From: an uncultured Bacilli bacterium
GTDB taxonomy: Bacteria; Bacillota_I; Bacilli_A; RF39; UBA660
Assembly (NCBI GenBank): GCA_934130175.1
Contig: CAKOXP010000003.1
Location: 42,632 to 106,631 of the forward strand
DNA: 64,000 nucleotides
Direction of reading: 5' to 3'
Shown here: one piece after another, positions 1-8,577 of the stretch
How positions within the stretch are numbered: position 1 is the stretch's first letter
Layout of the letters: each line of letters opens with the position of its first letter
Made by a program: the position numbers and the translations under genes
The notes under the pieces: generated by a model
The model's database searches: none
Told to the model about the DNA's origin: nothing
The model's input: only the letters and a program-made list of their open reading frames with translations

Positions 1-1
1 A

Positions 2-526
2 TATTATGCTCGTCTTAACTTATTTGATCTTATGCTATCTATTTTTGGAAATTCAAATGTAGACGCTTTAAAAAATATCACATTAAATAATACAACAACT
101 CAAATTATTAATATTGGTGGAATAATCAGGGAGAATGGTAAAGAAGAAACATACTATGGTAATTCAGTTAATGAAAAAGGTGAGGATGTTTCAACAGCTT
201 CAGGAGCAATGTTGGACTATGCGGTTTTATCCAAAAAAGAGCCAATTATTTCAAGTGAAAATGATACAACAGACAGTTATATATTTATGTTGCATGACAT
301 GGATAATATAGAAAAAGTATTATCTGATTATCAAAAATCATTTGAAGAAAACAAAGATGAATTTATTAATAATGATGATGATAATAAGGATAATTCCCAA
401 CAAGTAAAGGTAGATGATACAGGAATTAATATTTCTATTGTTGGATATGGAATAGGAGCATTTATTATGATCCTTGGAATAACAGTTATAGTCAATACCA
501 TTTGGGTTAATAAAAAGAATTCATAG
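2..526 (+). CDS. C-terminal part of a membrane-anchored protein, unknown function
   Basis: The reading frame is open from the first bases of the window, so the true start lies upstream and only the C-terminal ~174 residues are present. An internal ATG at 32 exists but no ribosome binding site precedes it. What is visible is a polar, Asn/Asp-rich domain followed by an acidic linker with a run of Asp and Asn. A single hydrophobic helix (about the last 30 residues) and a short basic tail (NKKNS) follow, the layout of an extracellular domain anchored by a C-terminal membrane segment. I do not recognise a family. Confidence 0.6.
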   Translation, partial: YYARLNLFDLMLSIFGNSNVDALKNITLNNTTTQIINIGGIIRENGKEETYYGNSVNEKGEDVSTASGAMLDYAVLSKKEPIISSENDTTDSYIFMLHDMDNIEKVLSDYQKSFEENKDEFINNDDDNKDNSQQVKVDDTGINISIVGYGIGAFIMILGITVIVNTIWVNKKNS

Positions 527-534
527 TTCTTTTT
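512..534 (+). terminator. Intrinsic terminator after the truncated gene
   Basis: An eight-base A-rich arm at 512-519 pairs with 527-534 around a seven-base loop that contains the stop codon. A T-run continues to 538. It separates the first gene from ezrA. Confidence 0.6.
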
Positions 535-619
535 TTTTACCATTTTTTACAATTTTCGAAAAGTTGTAGAAAATTAATTCTTGATGTGGTAAAATTATCT
601 ATGATAAGAGGTGTATAAT

Positions 620-2332
620 ATGGAAGGACAAATATTAGTAATTATAACGACTGCAATTATATGTTTGATAATAACTATATTATGGTTTCTTTTTGTTAGA
701 CGCCAAGAGAAAAAGATTTATGTAAATAAAGCCAAAGAGTTAGAAGTAGATAAAAACTTAATTACAAGTACACCAATTTTACTTGAATTATCTAAAATAG
801 AGCCAATTATTAAAAATGAAATGATGGAAGAAAAATATGATAATTGGCAAGCAAAATTTATATCTATCAAAGAAAATGACATTATGAAAATAGATGATTT
901 ATTGATAGATTTAGATGTACTTCTAGAAAAAAAAGAATTTAAAAATGCGACTAGTAAGATAGCATCTATTGAATTAGAAATTTATAAGACAAAAGAAAAG
1001 ACTGATAACTTACTTGATGAAATCAAAGAAATAACTTTGAGTGAGGAAAAATATCGTAGTATTGTTACTAAATTAAAAGCAAAATATCGTAGATTGAATG
1101 CTGAATATCAAAAACATAAAAATTTATATGATGATATGCAAGAAGCTATTGATTTACAACTTGAAAATATAGAAAAGAACTTCCTAGATTTTGAAAAAGT
1201 AATGGAAAAAAATGATTATACTGAAGTTGTACATATTGTTAAAGCACTTGATGCTATGATTGATCACATGCAGATAATTGTTGATGAAACTCCAGATGTT
1301 CTATTAATGGCTAAACAGTTAATCCCAAAACGTATCAAAGAAATTCAAGATGTATATGATAATATGACAAATGAAGGTTATCCGCTTGATTATTTAAATA
1401 TTCCTTATAATATAGAAGAATCACAAAAAAATATTGGTAAAATCCTAGATAAAGTAAAAATCCTTAATCTAGAAGATTGTATGTTTGAATTAAAAACTAT
1501 CTTAGATTATTTAGATTCACTATTTGTTGATTTTGAAAAAGAAAGATTAAGTAAAAAGGTTTATGAAGAAATAGAAAATGATTTCAATAAAAAAATTACT
1601 AAGACAAATAAAATAGTAGAAGAACTTTTTCTTCAATTAGATGATATTAAGAATATGTATGATTTGAATGAAAAAGATTTAGAAACTATCAATGAGGTTA
1701 AAAAAACTTTAGTAGTAATTAATGATGATTACAAAAATATTACTGGTAAAGTTGGAGCTGAATCTTGTCCTTATTCTATGCTTCAAAAAGATATTGAAGA
1801 GTTAATGAATAGATTGAAAGTTATGGAAGAAGATTTAGATAGAGCTTTAAAATCACTTGGTAATTTACATGATGATGAAGAACGTGCCAGAGAACAATTA
1901 AAAGATATTGAACAATTCCTAAAAGCTTCTAAAGAAAAGATGCGTAGTTATAAATTACCAATTATATCTGATAATTACTTTGTAGAATTAAAAGAAGCAA
2001 ATGAAGCTATTTTAGAAGTTATTAAAGAATTAGAAAGAAAACCAATAGTTATAAAAACATTAAATACAAGAGTTGATACAGCAAGAGATTTAGTATTAAA
2101 ATTATATAACACTACTAATGAAATGATAAAAACAGCTACTCTAGCTGAAAAGTGTATTGTTTATAGTAATAGATACCGCGCATATTATGATGAGGTTGAA
2201 ACAGGACTAAAAAAAGCAGAAGCTTATTTCTATAAAGGTGAATATAAGAAATCACTTGATACTGTTTTAAAGACTTGTGCTTTAGTAGATGATGGTATTT
2301 ATAAAAAAATGTTAGCTATTTACGATAATTAA
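620..2332 (+). CDS. ezrA: Septation ring formation regulator EzrA
   Basis: EzrA is a membrane-anchored spectrin-like regulator of FtsZ ring assembly in Bacilli. The 570-residue product (B. subtilis EzrA is about 560) has one N-terminal transmembrane helix (about residues 4-24). A basic stop-transfer stretch follows, and then almost uninterrupted Glu/Lys-rich coiled coil to the C-terminus, as expected for a type I-like topology with a cytoplasmic body. The ATG at 620 is chosen over an upstream GTG at 611, which lies inside the ribosome binding site AAGAGGTG (605-612). It is a monocistronic unit between two terminators, just upstream of thiI, as in other Bacilli. Confidence 0.85.
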   Translation: MEGQILVIITTAIICLIITILWFLFVRRQEKKIYVNKAKELEVDKNLITSTPILLELSKIEPIIKNEMMEEKYDNWQAKFISIKENDIMKIDDLLIDLDVLLEKKEFKNATSKIASIELEIYKTKEKTDNLLDEIKEITLSEEKYRSIVTKLKAKYRRLNAEYQKHKNLYDDMQEAIDLQLENIEKNFLDFEKVMEKNDYTEVVHIVKALDAMIDHMQIIVDETPDVLLMAKQLIPKRIKEIQDVYDNMTNEGYPLDYLNIPYNIEESQKNIGKILDKVKILNLEDCMFELKTILDYLDSLFVDFEKERLSKKVYEEIENDFNKKITKTNKIVEELFLQLDDIKNMYDLNEKDLETINEVKKTLVVINDDYKNITGKVGAESCPYSMLQKDIEELMNRLKVMEEDLDRALKSLGNLHDDEERAREQLKDIEQFLKASKEKMRSYKLPIISDNYFVELKEANEAILEVIKELERKPIVIKTLNTRVDTARDLVLKLYNTTNEMIKTATLAEKCIVYSNRYRAYYDEVETGLKKAEAYFYKGEYKKSLDTVLKTCALVDDGIYKKMLAIYDN

Positions 2333-2364
2333 TCTGCATGATTACATGTAGATTTTTCTTTTTT
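2331..2364 (+). terminator. Intrinsic terminator of ezrA
   Basis: A ten-base stem (2331-2340 with 2345-2354, one G-T pair, four-base loop) is followed by a T-rich tract. The stem begins in the ezrA stop codon. Confidence 0.75.
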
Positions 2365-2409
2365 TAGAAATAAAATTATGTTAAAATATAGATGTTTGGA
2401 GTGAAGTAT

Positions 2410-3597
2410 ATGGATAAAGTTATATTAATTAAATATGGAGAACTTACAACTAAAAAACAAAACCGTAATTTTTTTGTAAATACTTTATATAATAATATTA
2501 AAAATAAATTAAAAAATTATGATGTAAAAATTAAAAAAGATATTTCTAGAATGTATATAGAATTTAAAGATGAAGAATTAGATGATATCAAAGATGTTAT
2601 TAATCATATCTTTGGTATCCATATGTATCATATTGCGACAATTGTAGATACTAATATAGATACTATTAAAGAAAAATTGCTTGAAATGATGAAAAGCGAA
2701 GACTTTAAAACTTTTAAAATCGAAACAAAGAGAAGTGATAAGAGTTTTCCTTATAGAAGCACTGAAATAAATCCAATGTTAGGTTCATATTTATTAAAAA
2801 ATATTGAGAATATAAAAGTTGATGTTCACAATCCTGATATTTTAGTAAATGTAGAAGTTAGAGAGTATCATTCTTATATATATACTAAAGGATATAAAGG
2901 TTGTGGTGGATATCCAACAGGTGTTCAAAATAAAGCAATGCTTATGTTGAGTGGAGGAATTGATTCTCCAGTTGCAGGATATCTTGCTATGAAACGTGGT
3001 ATAAAACTAGATGCAGTTTACTTTGAAGCAATTCCACATACAAGTATAGAAGCTCGTAATAAAGTAATAGAACTTACGAAAAAACTTTCTAAATATACAG
3101 ATAGTATCAATTTGCATATTGTTAATTTTACAAAAATACAAGAAGAAATTTATAAAAAAGCAAATCCAAATTATTGTATTACAATTATGCGTCGAATGAT
3201 GTATCGTATTATGGAAAAACTTGCTATTAAAAATCATGCACTAGCAATAGTAAATGGAGAAAGTGTTGGACAAGTAGCATCTCAGACATTAACAAGTATG
3301 AATGTTATAAATAGTGTTACTAATATGCCAGTGATTAGACCTGTTGCGTGTTTAGATAAATTAGAAATTATGGAAATTGCTAGAAAAATAAATACATATG
3401 AAACTAGCATTTTACCATATGAAGATTGTTGTACTGTGTTTGTTCCTAAACATCCAGTAATAAATCCTAAATTAGAAGATGCTCTAAAAATGGAAGAAAG
3501 AATTGATTATGAACAAATGATTAATGAAGCAGTAGAAGATGTTTATACTATTAAAGTTTCAGATAGTATAGATGAAAAATTTAAAAATTTATTATAG
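2410..3597 (+). CDS. thiI: tRNA 4-thiouridine sulfurtransferase ThiI
   Basis: ThiI adenylates and thiolates U8 of tRNA and, in many bacteria, supplies sulfur for thiamine thiazole synthesis. The 395-residue product has the N-terminal ferredoxin-like and THUMP region (about 1-165). A PP-loop pyrophosphatase domain follows, with the signature SGGIDSP near residue 180. There is no C-terminal rhodanese domain, the short form usual in Bacillota, which relies on a separate cysteine desulfurase; none is seen here. The ATG at 2410 follows GGAGTGAAG (2398-2406); an in-frame ATG at 2392 lies before that site and is unlikely. Confidence 0.9.
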   Translation: MDKVILIKYGELTTKKQNRNFFVNTLYNNIKNKLKNYDVKIKKDISRMYIEFKDEELDDIKDVINHIFGIHMYHIATIVDTNIDTIKEKLLEMMKSEDFKTFKIETKRSDKSFPYRSTEINPMLGSYLLKNIENIKVDVHNPDILVNVEVREYHSYIYTKGYKGCGGYPTGVQNKAMLMLSGGIDSPVAGYLAMKRGIKLDAVYFEAIPHTSIEARNKVIELTKKLSKYTDSINLHIVNFTKIQEEIYKKANPNYCITIMRRMMYRIMEKLAIKNHALAIVNGESVGQVASQTLTSMNVINSVTNMPVIRPVACLDKLEIMEIARKINTYETSILPYEDCCTVFVPKHPVINPKLEDALKMEERIDYEQMINEAVEDVYTIKVSDSIDEKFKNLL

Positions 3598-3621
3598 GTA
3601 TAAATTACCAATTAATTTTAT

Positions 3622-3650
3622 GTATGAATTTTAATTTATTTCACAATCTA
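3622..3650 (+). promoter_or_regulatory. Candidate SigG-type forespore promoter of the SASP gene
   Basis: GTATG (3622-3626), a 17-base spacer, then CAATCTA (3644-3650) matches the SigG pattern gHATR-N17/18-CATWHTA at all but one position. It sits immediately upstream of a SASP gene, the classic SigG target. AT-rich DNA gives chance matches, so this is a prediction. Confidence 0.5.
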
Positions 3651-3671
3651 TAAGTGTAGGAGGTGAAATAA

Positions 3672-3884
3672 ATGACTAACTCAAATAACTCAAGTATGAA
3701 AATGAGAGTTCCAGGAGCTAAACAAGCTATCGATAAAATGAAATATGAAATAGCTAATGAATTAGGTGTAAATTTAGGACCAGATGCTACTTCTCGTGCA
3801 AACGGATCAGTTGGTGGTGAAATTACAAGACGTTTAGTTCAAAATGGACTTAACCAAGTAAGTGGAAGCTATATCAATAAGTAA
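3672..3884 (+). CDS. Alpha/beta-type small acid-soluble spore protein
   Basis: SASPs coat and protect DNA in dormant spores and are degraded at germination by the GPR protease. The 70-residue product has the family landmarks. These are a region around KMKYEIANELGV that contains the GPR cleavage motif (E-I-A), the conserved LGPDATSRANGSVGGE stretch, and a second helix with TRRLV. It has a perfect AGGAGGTGA ribosome binding site (3658-3666) and its own terminator. The gene is direct evidence for endospore formation. It lies between thiI and a decayed Rpn gene; in Bacilli an ssp gene often neighbours thiI. Confidence 0.95.
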   Translation: MTNSNNSSMKMRVPGAKQAIDKMKYEIANELGVNLGPDATSRANGSVGGEITRRLVQNGLNQVSGSYINK

Positions 3885-3893
3885 GTATAGCTT

Positions 3894-3926
3894 AAAAGAT
3901 AGACCTTAGGGCCTATCTTTTGTTTT
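3894..3926 (+). terminator. Intrinsic terminator of the SASP gene
   Basis: A perfect nine-base stem (3894-3902 with 3913-3921) with a ten-base loop is followed by a T-rich tail. Confidence 0.85.
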
Positions 3927-4068
3927 GAAAATAAATTTAATTTATTATAATTTTTGACTTTATATGATTTCAAAATTTTCCTGAGAATAAGTTTTTAAAA
4001 AGTAATATATTATACTGAGATTTTAAAAAATATAAAATTAATACCTATTAATTACGGAAAAGTAGGCT

Positions 4069-4133
4069 CTTTCTGCAATAATATAAGTAGAAAGAAGTTT
4101 ATTTTTTTGCCCTCTTTCTTAATAAACTTCTTT
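4069..4133 (+). promoter_or_regulatory. Overlapping hairpins upstream of the Rpn-family pseudogene
   Basis: In the 234-base gap after the SASP terminator, a 13-base perfect stem (4091-4103 with 4121-4133, 17-base loop) is followed by Ts. Its left arm can alternatively pair through AGAAAG (4090-4095) with CTTTCT (4069-4074), so the two structures exclude each other. This could be an attenuator, a remnant terminator or chance; nothing else is visible in the gap. Confidence 0.35.
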
Positions 4134-4160
4134 TTAATAATAATTAAACAGGAGGAATAA

Positions 4161-5147
4161 ATGAATCAAGATAATTTAATAAAGCTAAAGGAGGATAATC
4201 ATAAATCTTTATATGAACTTGGCGTGACACGTGAAAATATTGTTGAGTTAAAAAGAAAGATAACGAAGGGTGAAAAAATAAGTATTCTTTCAGATACAAT
4301 GTTTTCTGCCATGTTTCAAAATGAAAATAGAATAAAATATTCAGCTAAATTTTTATCTTATTTTGTAGATGTAAGTTATGAAGATTTACTAAAAAATATA
4401 AGATTAAGTAAGAATGTATCATCAAATGAAAAAGAGTATGATAAAGGAACTAGATGTGATTATGTGGCTAGATTTGGTAAGACTATACTAGGAATAGAAG
4501 TGAATAATAATTATAATATCGAAGTGATGGAACGTAATGTAGAATATGCTTATAAACAATATTCAGAAAAAATTGTAAGAGGAGGAATAAAAGATAAAGA
4601 TGGAAAGAGTGTCTATGAATATAGTTAAACAATTCAGTTTAATCTAAATAATTTTTCATTTAAAGGAAATGATAAAATAATAGATATATATGGAATACAA
4701 AATGATGATGGATTAAGATTAAATAATAAAATAATATTTGTCCAAATATATGTACCTAACTTAATGAAAAAATGTTATACTAAAAGCATAGAAAGTTTGG
4801 ATGAAAGAGAAAAATACTTATATGCTTTAGTAGAACAAAATATATCCAAACTAGAAAAGTTAGGTGATGATAATATTATGAAGGAATATATAAAAGAAGC
4901 AGAAGAAGTATGTTTTGATACAGGATTTGGTGAGTCTTATGATAAAGAAAGGGCTCTAAGAGAACAGGAATACAATTACGGATTGGATGATGGGATAAAG
5001 GAAGGAATAAAGCAAGGTGTAGAAAAAGGTTCACTTGATAAATCTATTGAAATAGCAAAAAATCTTTTACAAAATAATGTAGATATATCTATTATTTTAA
5101 AGTCTACAGGATTATCTAAAGAACAAATCGAAGAATTGAAAATTTAA
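4161..5147 (+). pseudogene. Rpn / PD-(D/E)XK nuclease-family gene interrupted by one stop codon
   Basis: Two open segments (4161-4625 and 4629-5147) share one frame and are separated only by a TAA at 4626-4628. Read through, they give one ~328-residue protein. The first part resembles the Rpn (recombination-promoting nuclease/putative transposase) core: a D-x-M-F-x-x-M-F start, then DYVARFGKTILGIEVN as the nuclease-like strand. The tail has the GIKEGIKQGVEKG repeat and an LLQNNVDISIILKSTGLSKEQIEEL helix pair typical of this family. An AGGAGGAAT ribosome binding site (about 4151) precedes it. The lesion looks recent because no other frame damage is visible. It is either an inactivated gene or two split polypeptides. 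Confidence 0.8.
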
Positions 5148-5200
5148 ACTTAAGTAAGTGCAGACTTATTCTAAAAGAAAATCGTAAAAAATATTTTTAA

Positions 5201-5227
5201 GGGTATAACAATCTATACTCTTTTTTT
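5201..5227 (+). terminator. Intrinsic terminator before ackA
   Basis: The stem GGGTATA (5201-5207) pairs with TATACTC (5214-5220) with one G-T pair and is followed by seven Ts. Confidence 0.75.
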
Positions 5228-5294
5228 CTGGTATTTATTTACTAGGAAAAATAAAAAAGATATAGTATAATATTATAAGAAGGGAAGTGAATGT

Positions 5295-6494
5295 ATGAAA
5301 GTAATTTCTATTAATGCCGGAAGTAGTTCCTTAAAATTTAAATTATTTGACATGACAACAGAGGAAGTTATTGCATCAGGATTATTTGAAAGAATAGGAA
5401 TTGATGGAAGTTTTTATACAATTAAATATGGTAGTGAAAGTATAAGAGAGGATATTGAACTTCCAGACCAAACAACAGCAGTTCGTATTTTACTTGATAA
5501 GTTAATAGCCTTAGAAATTATTTCATCTTTAGAAGATATTAGTGGAATTGGACATCGTGTCGTTTCAGGTGGAGAAAAATATAAAGACTCTGTTTTAGTT
5601 ACAGATCAAGTTATAGAAGATATTGAAGCAATGAAAGATTTTGCACCACTTCACAATGTTCAATCAGCAAAAGTTATGAGAGCATTTAAAGAGGTTTTAC
5701 CAACTGTAGATATGGTAGCAATTTTTGATACAACATTCCATCAAACTATGAAGGAAGAAAACTTCTTATACCCAGTTCCATATGAGTGGTATACAAATTA
5801 TAAGGTTCGTAAATATGGAGCACATGGAACAAGTTATCGTTATGTTGTTGAAGAAATGGAAAAAACACTTGGTAAGAAAGATATAAAAGCAATAATTTGC
5901 CATTTAGGTAGTGGAGCATCAATCGCCGCTGTTGAAAATGGTAAATCAGTTGATACATCAATGGGATTTACACCAGTATCTGGTATTATGATGGCAACAC
6001 GTGCAGGAGATATTGATCCTTCAATTATTACTTATATTATGGAAAAAGAAGGTAAAAATGCGTTAGAAGTTTTAGATGATTTAAATCATAATTCAGGAAT
6101 GCTTGGATTTAGTGAAGTAAGTTCAGATTGCCGTGATATTGAACGTGAAATGCATGAAGGAAATGAAAGATGCAAATTAACTCTAGAACTTTATTATAAG
6201 AGAATAGTTTCTTATATAGCATCATACTATTGCTTATTAAACAAAGCAGATATCATTGTATTTACTGGCGGTATAGGAGAAAATAGATCTCTTGTAAGAT
6301 CAAATATTATTAATAAATTATCTTGTTTAGGTATTACTATTGATGAAGAGAAAAATAGTGAAGAAGATAATCCTTTGAAAGGCAAGATTAGAAAGATTAG
6401 TACGGATTCATCTAGTATCCCAGTTTATGTAATTCCTACTAACGAAGAATTAGTTATGGCTAGAGATACTTTAAGAATCGTAAATAATAGGTAA
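5295..6494 (+). CDS. ackA: Acetate kinase
   Basis: AckA interconverts acetyl phosphate + ADP and acetate + ATP, the substrate-level phosphorylation step of fermentation. The 399-residue product has the family N-terminal INAGSSSLKFKLF motif, the HRVVSGG region, the DTTFHQTM active-site strand, CHLGSGASIAAV and the C-terminal FTGGIGENRSLVR nucleotide-binding motif. Its length matches B. subtilis AckA (395). AGAAGGGAAGTGA precedes the ATG, and a TATAAT at 5266-5271 is a plausible -10. Four bases separate it from nrnA and ysxC follows, so the three are probably co-transcribed. No pta gene is nearby. Confidence 0.96.
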   Translation: MKVISINAGSSSLKFKLFDMTTEEVIASGLFERIGIDGSFYTIKYGSESIREDIELPDQTTAVRILLDKLIALEIISSLEDISGIGHRVVSGGEKYKDSVLVTDQVIEDIEAMKDFAPLHNVQSAKVMRAFKEVLPTVDMVAIFDTTFHQTMKEENFLYPVPYEWYTNYKVRKYGAHGTSYRYVVEEMEKTLGKKDIKAIICHLGSGASIAAVENGKSVDTSMGFTPVSGIMMATRAGDIDPSIITYIMEKEGKNALEVLDDLNHNSGMLGFSEVSSDCRDIEREMHEGNERCKLTLELYYKRIVSYIASYYCLLNKADIIVFTGGIGENRSLVRSNIINKLSCLGITIDEEKNSEEDNPLKGKIRKISTDSSSIPVYVIPTNEELVMARDTLRIVNNR

Positions 6495-6498
6495 ATAT

Positions 6499-7458
6499 AT
6501 GTACAAAAAAATATTTAAAGAAATAAAGAAATATGATACTATTGTCATTGCTCGTCATATTGGAGTAGACCCTGATGCTATGGCAAGCCAAATTGCATTT
6601 CGTGATTCCATTAAATTAACATTTCCAGAAAAGCGTGTTTTAGCTGTTGGTACTGGTAGTGCTAAATTTAGATATATTGGTAACTTAGATAAACTAGAAA
6701 ACATAAATGATGCTTTATTAATAGTTGTTGATACGCCAGATAAAAGACGTGTTGATATTACATCATTTGATGGATTTAGTGAAATGATTAAGATAGATCA
6801 TCATCCATTTATAGAAAAGTTCTGTGATATAGAACTAATTGAAGATGATAGATCTTCAGCAGCAGAAATAATTATGGAACTAATTAAAGATACTAAACTA
6901 TTATGTAATGAAAATATTGCTAGAACTCTATTTATAGGTTTAGCTTCTGATTCAAATAGATTCCTATTTAATAGTTGTTCTGCAAATACCTTTAAGTTAG
7001 TTGGTGAATATCTAGAAGAATATAAATTTGATATGTATGATATTTATCAACAAATGTATGCAAGACCATTAAAAGAAGTAAGATTAGAAGGATACATGTC
7101 TGAAAATATGGAAGTTACTAAACATGGTGTTGGCTATATGAAAGTTAGTGATGAAATTATCAATAAGTTTGAAGCAGATTCAGCTTCAGCTGGTAATGTT
7201 GTTAATAATTTCAATTTTATTGAAGGTGTTTATATCTGGCTTACTATTACAGAAGATGTTAAAAATGAATATTATCGTATTTCAATCCGTTCACGCGGAC
7301 CAGAAATTAATCAAGTAGCAGAAAAATATCATGGTGGCGGACATAAATTCGCTAGTGGTGTTAAATTACAGACTATACAAGAAGCTATGTTACTTGTTGA
7401 AGATTTAGATAAAGCTTTAGAAAAATATTTAAAAGAGCAAGATAAAGGGGATGAATAA
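6499..7458 (+). CDS. nrnA: DHH/DHHA1 phosphoesterase, NrnA-like (oligoribonuclease / pAp phosphatase)
   Basis: NrnA-type enzymes degrade 2-5 nt RNAs and dephosphorylate 3'-phosphoadenosine 5'-phosphate using Mn2+. The 319-residue product shows the DHH motifs in order: RHIGVDPDA (residues ~19-27), VDTPDKRRVD, IDHHPF (the DHH motif itself, ~97), ASDSNRF, and C-terminal DHHA1 with GGGHKFASG. The order ackA-nrnA resembles other Bacilli, where an nrnA-like gene neighbours ackA. Other DHH enzymes such as GdpP are longer and membrane-bound, so NrnA is the best assignment. Confidence 0.88.
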   Translation: MYKKIFKEIKKYDTIVIARHIGVDPDAMASQIAFRDSIKLTFPEKRVLAVGTGSAKFRYIGNLDKLENINDALLIVVDTPDKRRVDITSFDGFSEMIKIDHHPFIEKFCDIELIEDDRSSAAEIIMELIKDTKLLCNENIARTLFIGLASDSNRFLFNSCSANTFKLVGEYLEEYKFDMYDIYQQMYARPLKEVRLEGYMSENMEVTKHGVGYMKVSDEIINKFEADSASAGNVVNNFNFIEGVYIWLTITEDVKNEYYRISIRSRGPEINQVAEKYHGGGHKFASGVKLQTIQEAMLLVEDLDKALEKYLKEQDKGDE

Positions 7459-7459
7459 T

Positions 7460-8059
7460 ATGGATATAAAGAAATGTGAATTAGAAGTTATTGCGACAAG
7501 AAGAAGTCAATATCCAGAAAGAATGAAACCAGAATTCTTATTAGTAGGAAGAAGTAATGTAGGTAAAAGTAGTTTTATTAATACAATTTTATCTCGTAAG
7601 AATTTAGCTTATACTTCTTCTCGTCCTGGTAAAACTCAAACTCTAAATTTTTACTCTGTAAACGATGCATTTTATTTAATAGATGTTCCTGGTTATGGTT
7701 ATGCGCAAGTAGATAAAAAAACACAAGCTAAATTTGGAATGATGATAGAAGAGTATCTTGAAAAAAGAGAACAATTAAAAAGAGTTTTCATGTTAGTAGA
7801 CTTTAGACATAAACCATCAGAAGATGATGTGTTGATGTATAATTTTCTAAAATATTATAAAGTTCCTGTAACAATAATTGCAACTAAGGCAGATAAAATA
7901 GGTGGAAGTAAAAAAGATAAGTGTTTGAAATTAATTTTAGATACACTAGATTTAGTAGTAGGTGATGACTTAATAGTTTTCTCTAGTGTTACTAAATTAG
8001 GAGTAAAAGAAGTTCATCAGAAATTAGAAGAGTTAAGTGGAGAAGAAGAAACCATTTAA
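7460..8059 (+). CDS. ysxC: Ribosome biogenesis GTPase YsxC/EngB
   Basis: EngB is an essential GTPase needed for late assembly of the 50S subunit. The 199-residue product has G1 GRSNVGKSS, the G2 region TSSRPGKTQT, G3 DVPGYGYA, G4 TKAD and G5 FSSV. The ATG at 7460 is chosen because AAAGGGG (7444-7450) is correctly spaced from it, whereas the in-frame ATG at 7451 touches that site. The start follows the nrnA stop by one base, so translation is probably coupled. Confidence 0.93.
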   Translation: MDIKKCELEVIATRRSQYPERMKPEFLLVGRSNVGKSSFINTILSRKNLAYTSSRPGKTQTLNFYSVNDAFYLIDVPGYGYAQVDKKTQAKFGMMIEEYLEKREQLKRVFMLVDFRHKPSEDDVLMYNFLKYYKVPVTIIATKADKIGGSKKDKCLKLILDTLDLVVGDDLIVFSSVTKLGVKEVHQKLEELSGEEETI

Positions 8060-8068
8060 CTCTTTTTT
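8030..8068 (+). terminator. Intrinsic terminator overlapping the end of ysxC
   Basis: An 11-base stem (8030-8040 with 8052-8062, one G-T pair, A/G-rich loop) is followed by six Ts. The ysxC stop codon lies inside it. Confidence 0.8.
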
Positions 8069-8092
8069 CATACAATACTGTAGGTGAAGTTA

Positions 8093-8554
8093 ATGAAAAT
8101 AGAAAGAATTAATGACGATGATTTAGATATCTACGTAAATCCATATAACTTCAAGTTAGTAGCGTGTTATGATAAAGATTCTCTAGTAAAATTCATTAAA
8201 GATATTCTAACAAAAATAGATATTAGATATAAAATTAATTGGTGTGGATTCTATAAAATAAAGGCCTACTTTAATAGTAAAGTTGGAATGTTTTTAAATG
8301 TAATTAAAATAGATGATAACGATTTTAATAATGAAGCAGATTATAGAATTATTCTTTTTAGAAATGATAAATTTCTATTTGAAACTGATGACTATGATAT
8401 TATAAAAGATAAAAAGAATATTAGGTTTTATAATAATTTATTCTATATTGATGTTGAAGATATTGACGATATTATTCCATTTATTGATATGGGAAGAATT
8501 ATCTATGGGGATGAGTCAAAGAAAATTTTATTACAAGCAAAAAATCTAAAATAA
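8093..8554 (+). CDS. Hypothetical protein with a MecA-like N-terminus
   Basis: The product has 153 residues and is rich in Asp, Ile, Phe and Tyr, with no membrane segment. The first residues (MKIERINDDDLDIYV) resemble the start of MecA, the ClpCP adaptor. The last third, with FYIDVEDIDDIIPFI followed by RIIYGDES, loosely recalls MecA's C-terminal domain. The protein is shorter than MecA (about 220) and the resemblance is weak, so this is only a suggestion. ATG 8093 follows TAGGTGA (8081-8087). It converges on spoIVA with a shared terminator. Confidence 0.6.
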   Translation: MKIERINDDDLDIYVNPYNFKLVACYDKDSLVKFIKDILTKIDIRYKINWCGFYKIKAYFNSKVGMFLNVIKIDDNDFNNEADYRIILFRNDKFLFETDDYDIIKDKKNIRFYNNLFYIDVEDIDDIIPFIDMGRIIYGDESKKILLQAKNLK

Positions 8555-8557
8555 AAA

Positions 8558-8577
8558 AAAGAGTCGTTAAACTCTTT
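8558..8577. terminator. Bidirectional terminator between the 8.1 kb gene and spoIVA
   Basis: AAAGAGT (8558-8564) pairs with ACTCTTT (8571-8577), with As before and Ts after, so it can serve both converging genes. It overlaps the spoIVA stop codon. Confidence 0.6.

Noticed and set aside
2392..2409. Upstream ATG as start of thiI
   Set aside because: It lies before the ribosome binding site at 2398-2406, which is spaced for the ATG at 2410.
4031..4160. T-box leader before the Rpn gene
   Set aside because: No T-box sequence and no aminoacyl-tRNA or amino acid gene downstream.
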